A stretch of 64,000 nt of DNA from Apostichopus japonicus (Eukaryota > Echinodermata > Holothuroidea > Aspidochirotida > Stichopodidae), in the NCBI RefSeq assembly GCF_037975245.1, contig NC_092563.1, forward strand, positions 6,817,501 through 6,881,500, read 5' to 3'. A program made the position numbers and the translations under genes. This document shows, in pieces, positions 36,901-45,711 of the stretch (its first letter is position 1; each line of letters begins with the position of its first letter). A model generated the notes under the pieces. It was not told where the DNA came from. It made no database searches and worked only from the letters and a program-made list of their open reading frames with translations.

Positions 36901-37037
36901 TCCAGCCCGGAGAATTCAGTGCAGGCATTTCATGGACTAAGAAACCATCAAGTTTGGAAGAGAGAAAGTTGCATGCTGGGAATGCCTCAAAGAGGCTGGG
37001 CGATATGTACGATTCTACACCATTGAGTAGAAAATAA
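12898..37037 (+). CDS. SAMHD1: SAMHD1-family dNTP triphosphohydrolase, complete 16-exon gene with inserted SH3-like domain
   Basis: Family knowledge: SAMHD1 hydrolyses dNTPs to deoxynucleoside plus triphosphate, as a nuclear tetramer controlled by GTP and dNTP at allosteric sites. Coding exons: 12898-12946, 17249-17288, 18315-18360, 19038-19198, 19596-19711, 21715-21785, 23938-24075, 26722-26880, 27870-28085, 28623-28714, 29495-29551, 31204-31417, 32018-32125, 32755-32862, 33890-34024, 36906-37037. They sum to 1,842 nt (613 aa) with consistent phases and AG/GT borders. Visible residues, with human equivalents: H96 (H167), H135-D136 (H206-D207), H162 (H233), D289 (D311), K290 (K312), Y293 (Y315), D297 (D319); allosteric K45, D66, Q71, R74, R311, R330, K332, H354, R429 and K511. 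Oddities: no SAM domain; residues 208-260 are an SH3-like insertion; human redox cysteines C341 and C522 are L319 and S510, while C350 is kept as C328. The start was chosen from a KRQR motif near the N terminus, correct phase into exon 2, and conservation in the downstream paralogue. Confidence 0.9.
13570..13765 (+). repeat. 60-bp tandem repeat, 3 copies
   Basis: The unit contains CTACCCCTTTAATAATAACT and CATTCAAGCGAATCATTCAC. The period is a multiple of three, which keeps a spurious 132-codon frame open. It lies in SAMHD1 intron 1. Confidence 0.85.
14239..14942. mobile_element. Non-autonomous hAT element, 704 bp
   Basis: Terminal inverted repeats TAGGGATGCACCGGAT. The flanking 8-bp target duplication ATGTTAAG is perfect (14,231-14,238 and 14,943-14,950). 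GC-rich CCGGCCGGA subterminal motifs lie near both ends and an AT-rich core holds no transposase. Inserted in SAMHD1 intron 1. Confidence 0.9.
15078..16272. mobile_element. Non-autonomous hAT element, 1,195 bp, with internal repeats
   Basis: Terminal inverted repeats TAGTGTTT(A/G)CACGGGT. The 8-bp target duplication AAGTAATA is perfect (15,070-15,077 and 16,273-16,280). Internally a block with CTAACACCACACTAAGTCAA recurs three to four times between about 15,670 and 16,140. Subterminal CGGGTACCCG motifs lie at both ends. No coding capacity is seen. Confidence 0.9.
16285..16850 (+). repeat. Degenerate direct repeats in SAMHD1 intron 1
   Basis: Two blocks share GGATTTTCTTTTGTGCTAT-type and AATCTTAAGTCCCA segments, and a third shares the cttgaccaatcatt start. 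Period about 190-300 bp, strongly diverged. Confidence 0.6.
17249..17288 (+). CDS. SAMHD1: SAMHD1 exon 2 (acidic/serine linker)
   Basis: This 40-nt exon lies between ctttacag and gtaaag and encodes [14 protein letters not shown] with its split codons. It replaces part of the region where vertebrate SAMHD1 carries the SAM domain. The duplicate at 59,511 has the same length and phase. Confidence 0.75.
18315..18360 (+). CDS. SAMHD1: SAMHD1 exon 3 (acidic linker)
   Basis: This 46-nt exon lies between ttccag and gtcagt and encodes [15 protein letters not shown]. The final Lys (K45) aligns with human K116, which contacts the first allosteric nucleotide. The exon is duplicated at 59,829. Confidence 0.8.
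19038..19198 (+). CDS. SAMHD1: SAMHD1 exon 4 (HD domain start, allosteric and first catalytic His)
   Basis: Encodes residues 46-98 and the first two bases of Gly99, starting [11 protein letters not shown] and ending at NRFEHSLG. It contains D66, Q71 and R74 (human D137, Q142, R145, the GTP-binding allosteric site) and catalytic-site H96 (human H167). The match to SAMHD1 is unambiguous. Confidence 0.95.
19596..19711 (+). CDS. SAMHD1: SAMHD1 exon 5 (HD motif)
   Basis: This 116-nt exon ends at the metal-binding motif CHDLG (H135, D136; human H206, D207). Phases are 2 in and 1 out. It is followed by a 21-bp repeat array in the intron, as in the paralogue. Confidence 0.95.
19806..19998 (+). repeat. 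21-bp tandem array, 9 units (SAMHD1 intron 5)
   Basis: The unit is of the type CTGGATCCGAATGCCCCTGAC, with three older ccga/ccca variants at the left end. It begins about 95 bp after exon 5. The open frames across it are an artefact of the 21-bp period. Confidence 0.9.
21715..21785 (+). CDS. SAMHD1: SAMHD1 exon 6
   Basis: This 71-nt exon encodes [16 protein letters not shown] and the residues to K161, including the His pair equivalent to human H210 and H215. It enters in phase 1 and leaves in phase 0. Confidence 0.92.
22918..23097 (+). pseudogene. Small ORF faintly like a MICOS Mic26/Mic27 N terminus
   Basis: Inside SAMHD1 intron 6 an ATG opens [20 protein letters not shown], followed by [13 protein letters not shown]. 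The short spacing of a Met-rich leader and a (K)xxEL-LYS motif recalls the start of apolipoprotein O-like MICOS proteins. Only this fragment is present. The match is weak and may be chance. Confidence 0.15.
23755..23862 (+). repeat. Outlying degenerate 34-bp minisatellite units upstream of exon 7
   Basis: Three units with TATCTGGTACATGTGTGATG and close variants, then taccccagtatctgg. They match the main array beyond exon 7. Confidence 0.85.
23938..24075 (+). CDS. SAMHD1: SAMHD1 exon 7
   Basis: This 138-nt exon is phase 0-0 and encodes residues 162-207, including H162-E163 (human H233-E234) and the DIDFIKEQI helix. The donor gtatcg is weak. The exon sits between two arms of the 34-bp minisatellite, with degenerate copies upstream and the main array downstream. 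Confidence 0.92.
24385..26570 (+). repeat. 34-bp minisatellite, about 64 copies (SAMHD1 intron 7)
   Basis: The unit is 34 bp and contains TACCTGAGTATCTGGTACAT followed by GTGTGATGTTTCTT. Variants recur: TTAC for TTTC, CTTGTAC for CTGGTAC, GAAAC for GGTAC. Degenerate relatives lie upstream of exon 7 (about 23,755-23,860) and from 24,120 on, so exon 7 sits inside the wider array. The array separates exon 7 from the SH3-like exon 8. Confidence 0.95.
26722..26880 (+). CDS. SAMHD1: SAMHD1 exon 8: inserted SH3-like domain
   Basis: A single symmetric exon (159 nt, phase 0-0) encodes residues 208-260. Read against the SH3 pattern: VRAVCNY stands for the ALYDY strand, then [16 protein letters not shown] for the ELsF-GDxI region, EGF where the Trp of the WW(K) position lies, [11 protein letters not shown] for the G-(l/i)-(v/f)-P-x-N-Y-V-E end. 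The fold pattern is good, but several ligand-groove residues are changed: the first Tyr is Cys, the Trp is Phe, and the Pro and last Tyr are lost. It lies between [13 protein letters not shown] and EIWSYKGR, where human SAMHD1 has a short flexible loop. The acceptor (gttgattag) and donor (gtatga) are both weak. Confidence 0.8.
27870..28085 (+). CDS. SAMHD1: SAMHD1 exon 9 (catalytic Asp)
   Basis: This 216-nt phase 0-0 exon encodes residues 261-332. [13 protein letters not shown] carries D289, K290, Y293 and D297 (human D311, K312, Y315, D319). R311, R330 and K332 match allosteric residues R333, R352 and K354. L319 replaces human C341; C328 matches C350. Confidence 0.96.
28623..28714 (+). CDS. 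SAMHD1: SAMHD1 exon 10
   Basis: This 92-nt exon encodes [20 protein letters not shown] and on to residue 363. H354 matches human H376; R355 replaces K377 conservatively. Confidence 0.95.
29495..29551 (+). CDS. SAMHD1: SAMHD1 exon 11
   Basis: This 57-nt exon encodes [19 protein letters not shown] with its split codons. It aligns with the human ADDYIEI segment. The following intron carries the 49-bp minisatellite. Confidence 0.92.
29830..30865 (+). repeat. 49-bp minisatellite, about 21 copies, with higher-order structure (SAMHD1 intron 11)
   Basis: The unit is 48-50 bp and contains AAATGAAGTGTTGTAAAGTG and ACCTGTTTGTCCTATGTTTA. Distinctive variants recur in order: an AGAATTGTATAAG unit followed by a TGTCAAGGGACC unit near 30,130-30,200 and again near 30,725-30,800, and a CTAGGTTTATGCACTCTC unit at about 29,964, 30,360 and 30,557. 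This indicates block duplication of several units at a time. Confidence 0.93.
31204..31417 (+). CDS. SAMHD1: SAMHD1 exon 12
   Basis: This 214-nt exon encodes residues 383-453, including [13 protein letters not shown] and the R429-DLF segment (human R451). An internal gtagct at 31,388 was rejected as donor in favour of the consensus gtaaga at 31,418, which keeps phase 0. Confidence 0.93.
32018..32125 (+). CDS. SAMHD1: SAMHD1 exon 13
   Basis: This 108-nt phase 0-0 exon encodes residues 454-489, a charged stretch ending KQSDIIVH in the C-terminal lobe that contributes to tetramerisation in the family. Acceptor accag, donor gtaagt. Confidence 0.88.
32755..32862 (+). CDS. SAMHD1: SAMHD1 exon 14
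   Basis: This 108-nt phase 0-0 exon encodes [20 protein letters not shown] and on to residue 525, a clear match to the human YGMQEKNPIDHVSFYCK segment. S510 replaces human C522 and K511 matches K523. Confidence 0.93.
33080..33620 (+). repeat. Dispersed AGGTCA-rich repeat, several degenerate units (SAMHD1 intron 14)
   Basis: The motif GTCAAAGGTCATTTGG(G/A)GTCA recurs roughly every 110-160 bp, with cttgtaaacacgatatcccaag between copies. The same family is found at 58,690-59,035. Confidence 0.75.
33890..34024 (+). CDS. SAMHD1: SAMHD1 exon 15
   Basis: This 135-nt phase 0-0 exon encodes residues 526-570, including [17 protein letters not shown], matching the human FAEQLIRVYCKK helix, and [12 protein letters not shown]. 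The following 2.9-kb intron was enlarged by a hAT element with perfect target duplications. Confidence 0.92.
34703..34992. mobile_element. hAT-like MITE copy (CAAGGGCGTAGGAA family), right-truncated
   Basis: It starts CAAGGGCGTAGGAACC and shares the internal GGAGCACCAAATTGCATCTA and GAAGTGTGCTATATTGCACC segments with the copies at 41,417 and 48,798. No right terminus is seen before 35,036. Confidence 0.75.
35044..36776. mobile_element. Non-autonomous hAT element, 1,733 bp, in SAMHD1 intron 15
   Basis: The ends are CAGTGTTGGAAAACCTTG and the inverted CAGGGCTGGAAAACCTTG. The target duplication ACCTACTC is perfect on both sides (35,036-35,043 and 36,777-36,784). TTTCCCGCGA motifs recur inside both ends. 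No transposase is recognised in the core. Confidence 0.92.
36906..37037 (+). CDS. SAMHD1: SAMHD1 exon 16 (C-terminal tail and stop)
   Basis: This exon encodes 43 residues and TAA. The tail contains an RKL (RxL-type) motif at 590-592 and an S-T-P near the end (T608-P609). These recall the human C-terminal T592-P phosphosite and cyclin-docking features, but the tail itself is not alignable with confidence. Confidence 0.82.
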   Translation, partial: PGEFSAGISWTKKPSSLEERKLHAGNASKRLGDMYDSTPLSRK

Positions 37038-38960
37038 TCAAGGTCTTCCAGAGATTTTTTCAGCGGTGCTTAAATTTATGGGGTCAGAATGAGTTTACTG
37101 AACATGGTATTCTAAGATTGAACATTATTCAGAACTTATTTTATTACCCTATTTATTTATTTATTATTTTCTAAATTTGGGTTTAAGTCTCTATGTGTAT
37201 TGAAAACAACAGCAACTTTTCAGTTGTTGCTTTGTAAACATATTGGTTTCTCAACACATTAGAAGTAGTTTTTTTTCATATTAGGGTAACTTTTGGCATT
37301 TTAAGAAATAATTGAAAGATCATAACAGGTATTCTCAGAGTAAAAAATATACAGAAAGCTTAATATAAAAGTGTCTACTTTAAAGAAAATTTCCCTTACC
37401 TACAGGACTTTGCTTTAAAAACATATATAGCTTCAAAAAAGACAAAACTCAGGATAAAATATAGAGAAACGTAAGACACATTGCACATTGCGAATGTCAT
37501 TAGAACTACACCACCCTATTTAATATTCATCTGTACATGAGACAGATTGCCATTTATCTAAAGCAGATTTAATGGATGATATACTATGGCTGTAGTTGTT
37601 CAGAGGAATAATCTCAATACAGATTTATTGTGGGCTTATCTACTGTTACTAACTGTGGTAGGGGGGAGGAGATGGGAGGAGGGAGGGGAGATGAGAGGGG
37701 GAAAGGTGGTGTAGATGGGTTTCTGTCTTATTAGCTGTCGACCATGTTCTCTTCCATGAGTATTAGTTGAAACAGCAGACATACATATATTAATGATCAT
37801 TTTAATTTTTTTTATATTGTTAATATTATTTTAAGTCTTGTGTTCCATTTATAATACATGCTCTGCAGCTTTTTTCTCTTCTCTTTATTACACATAGTTT
37901 TACATAACAATGTTTCAATAATCTTCCATCCATACCTCAACAAATAGAACAAATCAACCTTTTTACTCACTGCCATTGATATAATCTGTGCTTCTTTACT
38001 TGCTGTGTGGTGAATAAATCCAAATGGAAGTTACTCCTCTGTCATCTCATGATGTTGTGCATGGGATTAAACTCCTCCTTACGACTGATGATGGAAGGTT
38101 CAGGGTGGGACCTGTCCCCTATGATACACCCTCCCACCTCCCCCCTTACTATGTGCACTCCACTTCTCCATTAGCTATTTTGTATTAAAGAAGGTTGCTC
38201 TCCCTTTTTTTTAAATCATTTCTTTACAACACTTTTGCTGTTCATTTCAAAATTCTTCTCTTTCATAAAACATTTGTCAGGAATGCGTGGAACTAATGCG
38301 TGGGACTACATATGCTAATTTCACTCAGAGTTGCATGTTTCTTGAACTTTTATGGAAGAGTTGTTAAGTTTCTTATGTTGTTTCCCTTCTTTGTTCCTTT
38401 TTTAAATTTATTTTCTTGCATCACTTTTACCACAGCCTGGTTTGGTCAGTCTTGAAGTGTAATGTCTCAACTCCATCATTTTGTCGATATGTCCCTTCCT
38501 TAAACTCTTGGAGAGAGAGAGTCGTCTTTATTCTTCTTATATGTTAGACCGTTTTTATGTCAAAATATTAATACTTTTAATTTTATGGAATCATGTCATC
38601 GAACAGTTTGAAATGAGTAAATGATTTTACTTTAAGTTTAGTGGAAAATCATTTTTTTTTTGCTATTTCGATTTTATTTATGGGAAAAGAAGAATACAAG
38701 TAAATTGTAAGATGCTATGGAGTCTGTGACTGAACAGTGACAGAAGCCAATTTTAATAAAATAAGAGTACTGTTCATTCATACTTAGTAAAGATTCCTAA
38801 ATCCTAATGGTCCATTCAGGTCAGCTGACCGTGGTTAATCCTGTGAGTAACGCACGGTAAAATTACGGGGCATCACTTTAATAAATCTGGTTATATGTAA
38901 CCAAAAATGTTTTGTTTTATGATTTTTCCCCCACACAAATGGTAGTGTATGAATGAACAG
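37038..38960 (+). other. SAMHD1 3' UTR and downstream sequence
   Basis: No coding sequence is recognised after the stop codon. The first plain AATAAA I see is at 38,013; another cluster lies near 38,752. The true cleavage site cannot be fixed from sequence alone. A purine-rich tract lies at 37,660-37,710. Confidence 0.3.
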
Positions 38961-39122
38961 GGTTAATCAACGGTCTAGCGTGCGTTACTCACATGATTAA
39001 TGCACTCCGGGTGTTAATGCTATCGCTGGATGCACTCGGGCTCCGCCCTCGTGCATCGCTTGCATTATCCCCCGATCGTGCATTAATCCTGTGAGTAACG
39101 CACGCTAGACCGTTGATTAACC
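38961..39122. mobile_element. Palindromic MITE, 162 bp
   Basis: Inverted termini GGTTAATCAACGGTCTAGCG extend for about 45 bp, through GTGCGTTACTCACA(T/G)GATTAATGCAC, around a small loop. A degenerate half-relative (attaatcctgtgagtaacgcac type) lies near 38,835. Confidence 0.8.
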
Positions 39123-39496
39123 CCTTATTATTCTATACTGGCTATTGCATTTATGTTTTCTTAATTTCTTGTTGTGTTGTAAGGGACTTTTCTTATGTAC
39201 TAATATACCATATGCAAATGACAGTCAAACATAAGCTGCCCCCCCCCTCCCCCGCCACACCTCCCCTCAAGAAAAAACATGATTTGAGCCAGTCGTTTGA
39301 TATTTATTGGACACATATTGAAATTAGCCAAAAATAATTTCCCTTACTGTTGGTCCTTAGCTCAATTAAAAGAAAACTCGGAGGCATTATTTGGATATCT
39401 GTTGTAGTGTAATGCGCCAACTTTAACAGCGTAGCGATTAACTGTAGAGAGTAAAAAATGAAGCAAAAGACATAGAAAATAAATTGCTACTAAAAT

Positions 39497-39607
39497 CTCC
39501 ATACACTACCCCTTTAACTCTTGAGGACTTCCAAACTCACTACCCCTTTAACTCTAGAGGACTTCCAAACTCACTACCCCTTTAACTCTAGAGGACTTCC
39601 AAACTCC
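39497..39607 (+). repeat. 34-bp tandem repeat, 3 copies
   Basis: The unit is ACTACCCCTTTAACTCTAGA followed by GGACTTCCAAACTC. It is unrelated to the intron 7 minisatellite despite the equal period. Confidence 0.88.
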
Positions 39608-39797
39608 CAAGAAACTGCATAGACCTAACATAATATAAACCACATAACAACATCCCTGAAAAATATGCATTGTGAAATAGATCACCTTTGATATAAGCCC
39701 TAGCCAAGTCTAAACTACAAACTTGATAAACCTCCAATTTCCCCACTGAAAACCACTGTACTGAAAAACACATTCACCCAGGCTTGCCCAGGGAAGC

Positions 39798-40505
39798 TTA
39801 AAGCAGCATTTTGTGTTGGGTCGCTTTTTTCCACCTTTTTAACATGTGCATCGATTTTTTTACATGTATCAATTATAAAACAGCAAACTAAGATACCATC
39901 CAAGTTTCATCCTGCCAAGAGCGTTAATTAGGGAGTAATTAACTATTTATATCGATAACGAGTAAAAGTGTCCTCGACAAAGTTTTCATATCTCCAAATC
40001 CACTAGTTTGAATTCCACCAATCAGTGAATAGTATGTTTATTCATGAGCATTTTGCGTTTTGTCTGCCAAAAACGTTAATTAGCAAGTATTCCACATACA
40101 AAATTAAATCGCATTCAGTTCCCAAACCTACTAGTTTGAATTCAACCAATCAGAGATGCAGGTTTAGTTATGAGCCGTTGCTAAAAATAGATTCAAGACT
40201 TTGCGTTGGTACAACTCCCTGGTACAACTGCCAGACTGTACACAAATCAAGCGTGGTGTTATATTACGTATCTGTCAATGACGTTCGTAGTGTTTAAATA
40301 TTCATATTATGGGCGAGGTTTATTGGGTTCCCAACGGAAAATATCTTGGAGAACAACACAGTTGAAAGTTGCAATTTTTTTGACTTTTATGCCACCATTT
40401 GAAGTAAAATATAAATAGATAAGCTAGTTATGTATGTCGTTATGGCATAGTGGAGTCAGTGAGGTTGAGAAATACCATAGTCGAGGACGCAAAATGCTGC
40501 TTTAA
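39798..40505. mobile_element. TTAA-flanked element, 708 bp
   Basis: Ends TTAAAGCAGCATTTTG with an exact inverted copy at the right. Inside, a block with CTAGTTTGAATTC(A/C)ACCAATCAG occurs twice (near 40,003 and 40,130). No protein recognised. Confidence 0.7.
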
Positions 40506-41416
40506 CTAAACGAGAATATTAAAATAAACCCCAGCCCAATAACATTACGTATACCCCTGCAACAAACGATTGCGAAATATCATCTCACCGAAACAATTTC
40601 CCCACCTCCACGTAAGAACCGAAAACGTAAGAACCTGAGCTGTAGTTCACAACCGGAAACTGGAAAAACAAAATACAATTATGAATAAAAACACTGTAAC
40701 ATACACAATGTCAATCTCTAACAAAAACCTTGACACATCTTACAAAAACATAAAAACTGCACTGCAACCAAGTAATAAGGAAACAATGATAAGTAAGTCC
40801 TAACGTTACACTTTGAATACAACAAGACATATATGCATTGAATATATAAAGTATAGGAATACACTGTCGTTACTATCTCCATGAAGAAAGAGCAAAGTCA
40901 CATGTACCAAAAAGAAACCTAGCAACCTCACAGAAAAACCCATATCCCAAGAAAGCTGTCAATAGACAATAAAATAAACGAAGGAAACTATTAACCCACC
41001 TAACCCTTTAAATTGCATAACCAAGCTGCCGAAACACCATCTGAAAAACAGCAACAGCCCGAACAAGATGGCTGAAGTAAATCTAAGTTACACTCACTCA
41101 AAACGAGGGCGCTATAAACCAATTGAAGGAGCAAAGACCAAACTGGAAATCAAATTTGGTCACAACACTTACAATTCAACTCCATCTCATCATTTTCTTG
41201 GCGCAAACTATACATGTATGGTGGCTTAAGGGTGCCATACTGTTGATAGATGAATCTTTCATTGCCCCAGCAAATATTTCACAGTTCTTGGTTAATTTCA
41301 CATGTACCTCAGACGATTTTTGTTGTTGTTGTTGATAGTCTTGTGCTTTTTAAAAATTTGCTTGTCTGTGCACAGCAAGTGAAAGACTGCCAAATCACAC
41401 ACAAATCACACACACA
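40506..41416. other. No gene supported
   Basis: A 55-codon frame opens at 41,068 in a good start context (caagATGGC) but has no recognisable family. Otherwise nothing identified. Confidence 0.4.
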
Positions 41417-41814
41417 CAAGGTCTTAGGAACCGGGGGGGGGGCGTCAGCCCCCCAGTGAAAAATACGGGGGGGGCGGAAGTATCACCCCCCGCTTCGCAA
41501 GTCAGAAAACCCCTTTTTCATTTCTCAATAAATGATAACAACATTCGTCATTGGTGCTCAGAACATTTTGGCAGAAAAAAATCTCATTTGGAGCACCAAA
41601 TTGCATCTAAGGCCAGGTGAAAATGCAAAATTATTTACAAAATGGAGTGGGTGTTGAAGTGTGCTATATTGCACCAAATTGCATCTGAGGCCACCTGGAA
41701 ATGCAAAAAAAAATTCCAAAGGTGAGGGGGACACCCCTCCCCTTAGACCCTCCCCAGGCCGGCCATCAGTCTTTAGCCCCCCCCCCAACTCAAAAGTCCC
41801 TTCCTACGCCACTG
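41417..41814. mobile_element. hAT-like MITE, 398 bp (same family, complete)
   Basis: Left end CAAGGTCTTAGGAACC and right end TTCCTACGCCACTG are inverted. The element is flanked by (CA)n, so an 8-bp CACACACA target duplication is compatible but ambiguous. Confidence 0.8.
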
Positions 41815-42094
41815 CACACACAATTAGTGTTGTAATTGTTCCATTTCAACTGATGTTGCCAGATAGAATTCTGAAATATCACAAAGCATTACAACTGTAG
41901 TTTGGTTATAGTTTGTCACCCAAATGGGTTAAACAATCTCCCTCCCACCTTTCCGCCCTCACTAAGCCTTACAATACCCCAGAACTATATTTTATGGTAT
42001 ATATAACTCATCTGAAAATATACTTGATATGGTGGAAGAAGTGTGTTGTATTACGATACACAGCCAAACCTTCTTTCCTGCACACTGTTTTCAG

Positions 42095-42210
42095 GTTGTA
42101 TTCCAAGAAGATTCATCGTGAGTGTGGAACGGGTACTTCTTTGCTCAAGTATTGCGAAGTTCGGACACCCTATAGTGTGGCTCGTGTTGAAATTGCATCT
42201 GACCTTTATG
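42095..42210 (+). other. Candidate orphan exon, unrecognised product
   Basis: 116 nt between ctgttttcag and gtaata, open in one frame (LYSKKIHRECGTGTSLLKYC and on to VEIASDLYG). No partner exon is identified and the product is not recognised. Confidence 0.22.
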
Positions 42211-43823
42211 GTAATAATCTTGGTGTGTTTTTGGGAAGGCAAACTTCCTTTAATTGACAAATATGTAAGTACTTACTTGCACACGGGTCATTTTGGAGAG
42301 AATAAACCAGTGTAGCTTCGTCCTTTTTCGTGATGATATTGGCTCTGGCTGTAGGTTGTCATGGTGAAAAGTGCTTTCTTTTCTTGTAGAATATGCACGG
42401 GGTTTCTTACGTCACTAGGCTACTCATCAATATTTAAGTAGGTTAAAATTACCATTTCGAAGGTCAATTTCTCCGCCATTAACGTTGTAAAGGTCTGGTA
42501 ATAGTTGAATTTGATGAAGGAAAGGTGTTTAATCAATTCGTTATAGACAAAAGACACGACAAAGGAGTAGAAAGGGAATTTTGACCGTATTTTTCGAACG
42601 TAAATTCACCACCTTCGAACTGTTTTTGGCATGATATTATCATTTCCAATTTGGAAAACTAGTATATTAGCTGAAAAAATCCACGAATAAGTAAGCTTGT
42701 ATACTGTGTTGAAAGAAGATGAGCATTTTCTGCTCCTATATTTCAGGGCTATAGTAAAATAATGACTATGAAGTATGGGTTGTGTACACTTAGTTTGACA
42801 TGAGCGTTTGTCACAAACTTAAAGGCTTAGGAGACTCGCCCCAAACCGCGTGCGGCCATCTGAAAATGGTAACTTTCCGTTGCTTGCAAGTGATGTTTTC
42901 TTCTTGTCGCTACTAAATGCTGACAGTAATGAAACGTGAAACCTTGTTATCTTTTATCTAGACCTGAGATGTCCATCACTGCTATGCACACTCAGGGGCG
43001 TCGTGCGAAAAAAACGGGGGGGGGGGGGGCGTGAGCAGGTGATGATATCTAAGCGGAGCTCCACCACAGGTTGGCGCGAACATTTTTCGTCTGGCAAACC
43101 CCTCACATTGCAGGAAACGACACTTCCCGTGCCTTATGGCAGTAAGCAACACCCCTAAAATTGATAAAAATGTCCGGCAATTTTTTATTTTGGGAAATAT
43201 TCTCGAAGGAAGTGATCGCCATTTATTCCTCAGTTTACCAATTCCTCGTCTCGCAGAAGCGCCCAAAATTTAAGAAATCGAAACATTTTTGTGTTGGCTG
43301 ATCCATGATCGCCGCCCATGCCCGTGAGAGTGGTGACTGGGTGAAGAAAAAGTCTTGCCGTTTGAAAACATGGACAGAAAAAGCGAAAGTAGCGAAACCT
43401 AGGGTAAAACGTGCGATAACGAAGTGATTATTTTCCAGGTTAATTGTGATTGTATTTGAAATGATTATTATTATTCATTTTCTTCGAAACTACCTATCAG
43501 ATCATGAGGAAAATTTACCCTGGTGGACCATTTAGCGAACTGATTGCATTACTTAAGAAGAAGTTCACATGGGGTCCCATAATCTCTGTTCACTACATTT
43601 ATCTTAACTTCCCGAACTTTGTTACAGGCTTAGAAAACAATTAAAAAAATTGCCATTTTTTCATGGAAAATTGACTGACTTTGGCAAAGGTAACGGTTTG
43701 CACTTACTCTGGGACTACGTATATATTGTAACGTTGCCGTCAAATTATAGAAAGTTTAACGGAACTGTTCCACCGTAAATTGAGGAAACTTTCACGGAAA
43801 AGTTGACTGTCAAAGAATAACAT

Positions 43824-44446
43824 TGTAGCTCCAAAATAAGTCACAAAACACAGCTATTAAAGTTGGCTTCTATTTATTAATGCAACACACTGACTTAAAA
43901 AGGTTAAATAACGACAAGATAAAAGAACTGACTGAATAATTACTAACAGCTGACAACTTACAACTAACAACTAAACAACTGACCAAGTGACACAGACTAA
44001 AAATGATAACTGCAGAGAACTGCTAAAGTAACAAACTAAATGGTAGCTGACAACTTACAACCAGCTTCTGTTTACTGGCTACATCCCTATTTAAACAGGA
44101 CCCATGCCCAGCTACTGACCGCCAATCCTGATAAGCTAAGCTGGCTGTCTTCGCACCTTTTACAAAGAATAATATAAGCACATACATACAATGAAACTTT
44201 CCCAGGACTAATAAGAAGATAAGAGCATGCAGTAAAACTTTCCCAAGCTTTTAAATCAAGATAAGATATGCTTATAACACTTCTTCTTATGACTCATTCG
44301 GCTTTTTAATTAACACTTACAGATTCTCAGGAGTACAGATTACAAAGACTACATAAGGCTCTTTCATTAAAGTCATATATACTACAATGGGTGTAGACAA
44401 ATTTGCGTGAGAAAATCTAGTTTCTCACCACCCTGAAATCACTACA
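43824..44446 (-). mobile_element. Possible solo LTR inside the hAT
   Basis: Read on the minus strand it starts TGTAGTG and ends CTACA. A TATA-like TTTAAATA lies near the middle and an AATAAA near the far end, in the order expected of an LTR. Flanking bases do not form a clear target duplication. Confidence 0.35.
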
Positions 44447-44639
44447 ATATAATATTGTTCAATGATGGCAGCGGTGATGGCACATTTGGTTCATTAGTTA
44501 TCAACCAGCAATTATTGAACTGTTTTGATTGACTGAATATCAACAATTAACAACCATTGACCAAGCAGTCAACAGAAGCCCCATTTCTCGTAGGCCCTAC
44601 AAGAAATTCAGTTGCTGACACTGTTCTCATTCAACGTCG

Positions 44640-45711
44640 CTGAGTTAGGTTCCAAAATGAGTCAAGGCAGTCTGCTTGCACGCTTCCGCGCGGTCGGGGT
44701 GCGTGGCCAGCACCATCAGGTCACTCAGGCGTGCTTGCGACATGCTCGTCCGCAACGAATTCTTCACAAACTTAAACGCCGAAAAGCTGCGCTCGCATTA
44801 GTAGGAAGTGTCTGGCAGGGTGAGAATTAGCTGGTAGGCACGAGCGACGTTTGGATATGTGTCGAACATCCTCTTCTCCAACATGTGGAGAAAAATGGCT
44901 TGCATATCTACAAATATTGCGTCATCTACCGTTTCATCTTGTTCGAGAGCCCTGCAGAATAATTGGTACTCGTAGATTATATCCATCTGCAGGCCCTTTG
45001 GATAAAACGACTGTAAACTAATTACGAACGGCAGGGCGAACCAGGCATTTCGTTGTCGACAGCAGTGGCTCCACATCCGAGCTGAATCTTGTCGCTAAGG
45101 CAATCGTGAAACGATCGGTGGCATCGAAATACAGCTCGATCTTCAACCGATCTTTGTCCGACATATGTGCCTCGTTACGCCACATCTCATCCAGTTGTCG
45201 GGAAACCTTTCGTCGACGGCGCCGGCTTTCATTGTATTCGACACCGATCGATTAAGCGACTGATGACGCTTTGGCCCAGTAAGTGTCAAACTGCTGATCG
45301 GTACGCATGGACTCGATCTCGGACAGACTGTACCTGTGAGGCTGCAGCAGCTATGTTCAGCTTCGGGCTCTGGAGGCTCTTGGAGACAACATGCGACAGT
45401 GCCAACATGTCAGACATAACCACCAGTGTCAGACAGAACTCAAAGTCAATCCATTTCAACAAACCAACGGCATCACTAGCTGTTTTGCGATCACAGCCGT
45501 GATTCTCAGATATAGACTCCAGGGCGCGGACAACACCTACAAGATTCGTCAATGTGCCCGACATTTATCTCTCCTGGATGGCCAACGTGTAGTTGACATG
45601 GAATGTAGAGTTTTGTATCCTTCGGGCTGCAGTGGCCGATCTCGGATTCCATCCGTATTTCCTCTAGAATGGCTTGGAACGCCGCATGTCGCTTCGTGGA
45701 GCCTTCAATGA
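44640..45711 (-). pseudogene. hAT transposase remnant
   Basis: Reading 5' to 3' on the minus strand: a STTRWPSRRD segment (hAT TRWxSR motif), then DFEFCLTLVVMSDMLALSHV and SKSLQSPKLNI, a basic RRRRRKVSRQLDE stretch, KDRLKIELYFDATDRF, YPNVARAYQLILTLPDTS, and finally CERSFSAFKFVKNSLRTSMS (the hAT C-terminal dimerisation domain) ending at ALTHFGT. A stop codon interrupts just before CERSF and frame changes occur elsewhere, so it is inactive. Confidence 0.85.

Noticed and set aside
44612-45711. Plus-strand frames across the hAT core
   Set aside because: They are antisense shadows of the minus-strand transposase remnant.
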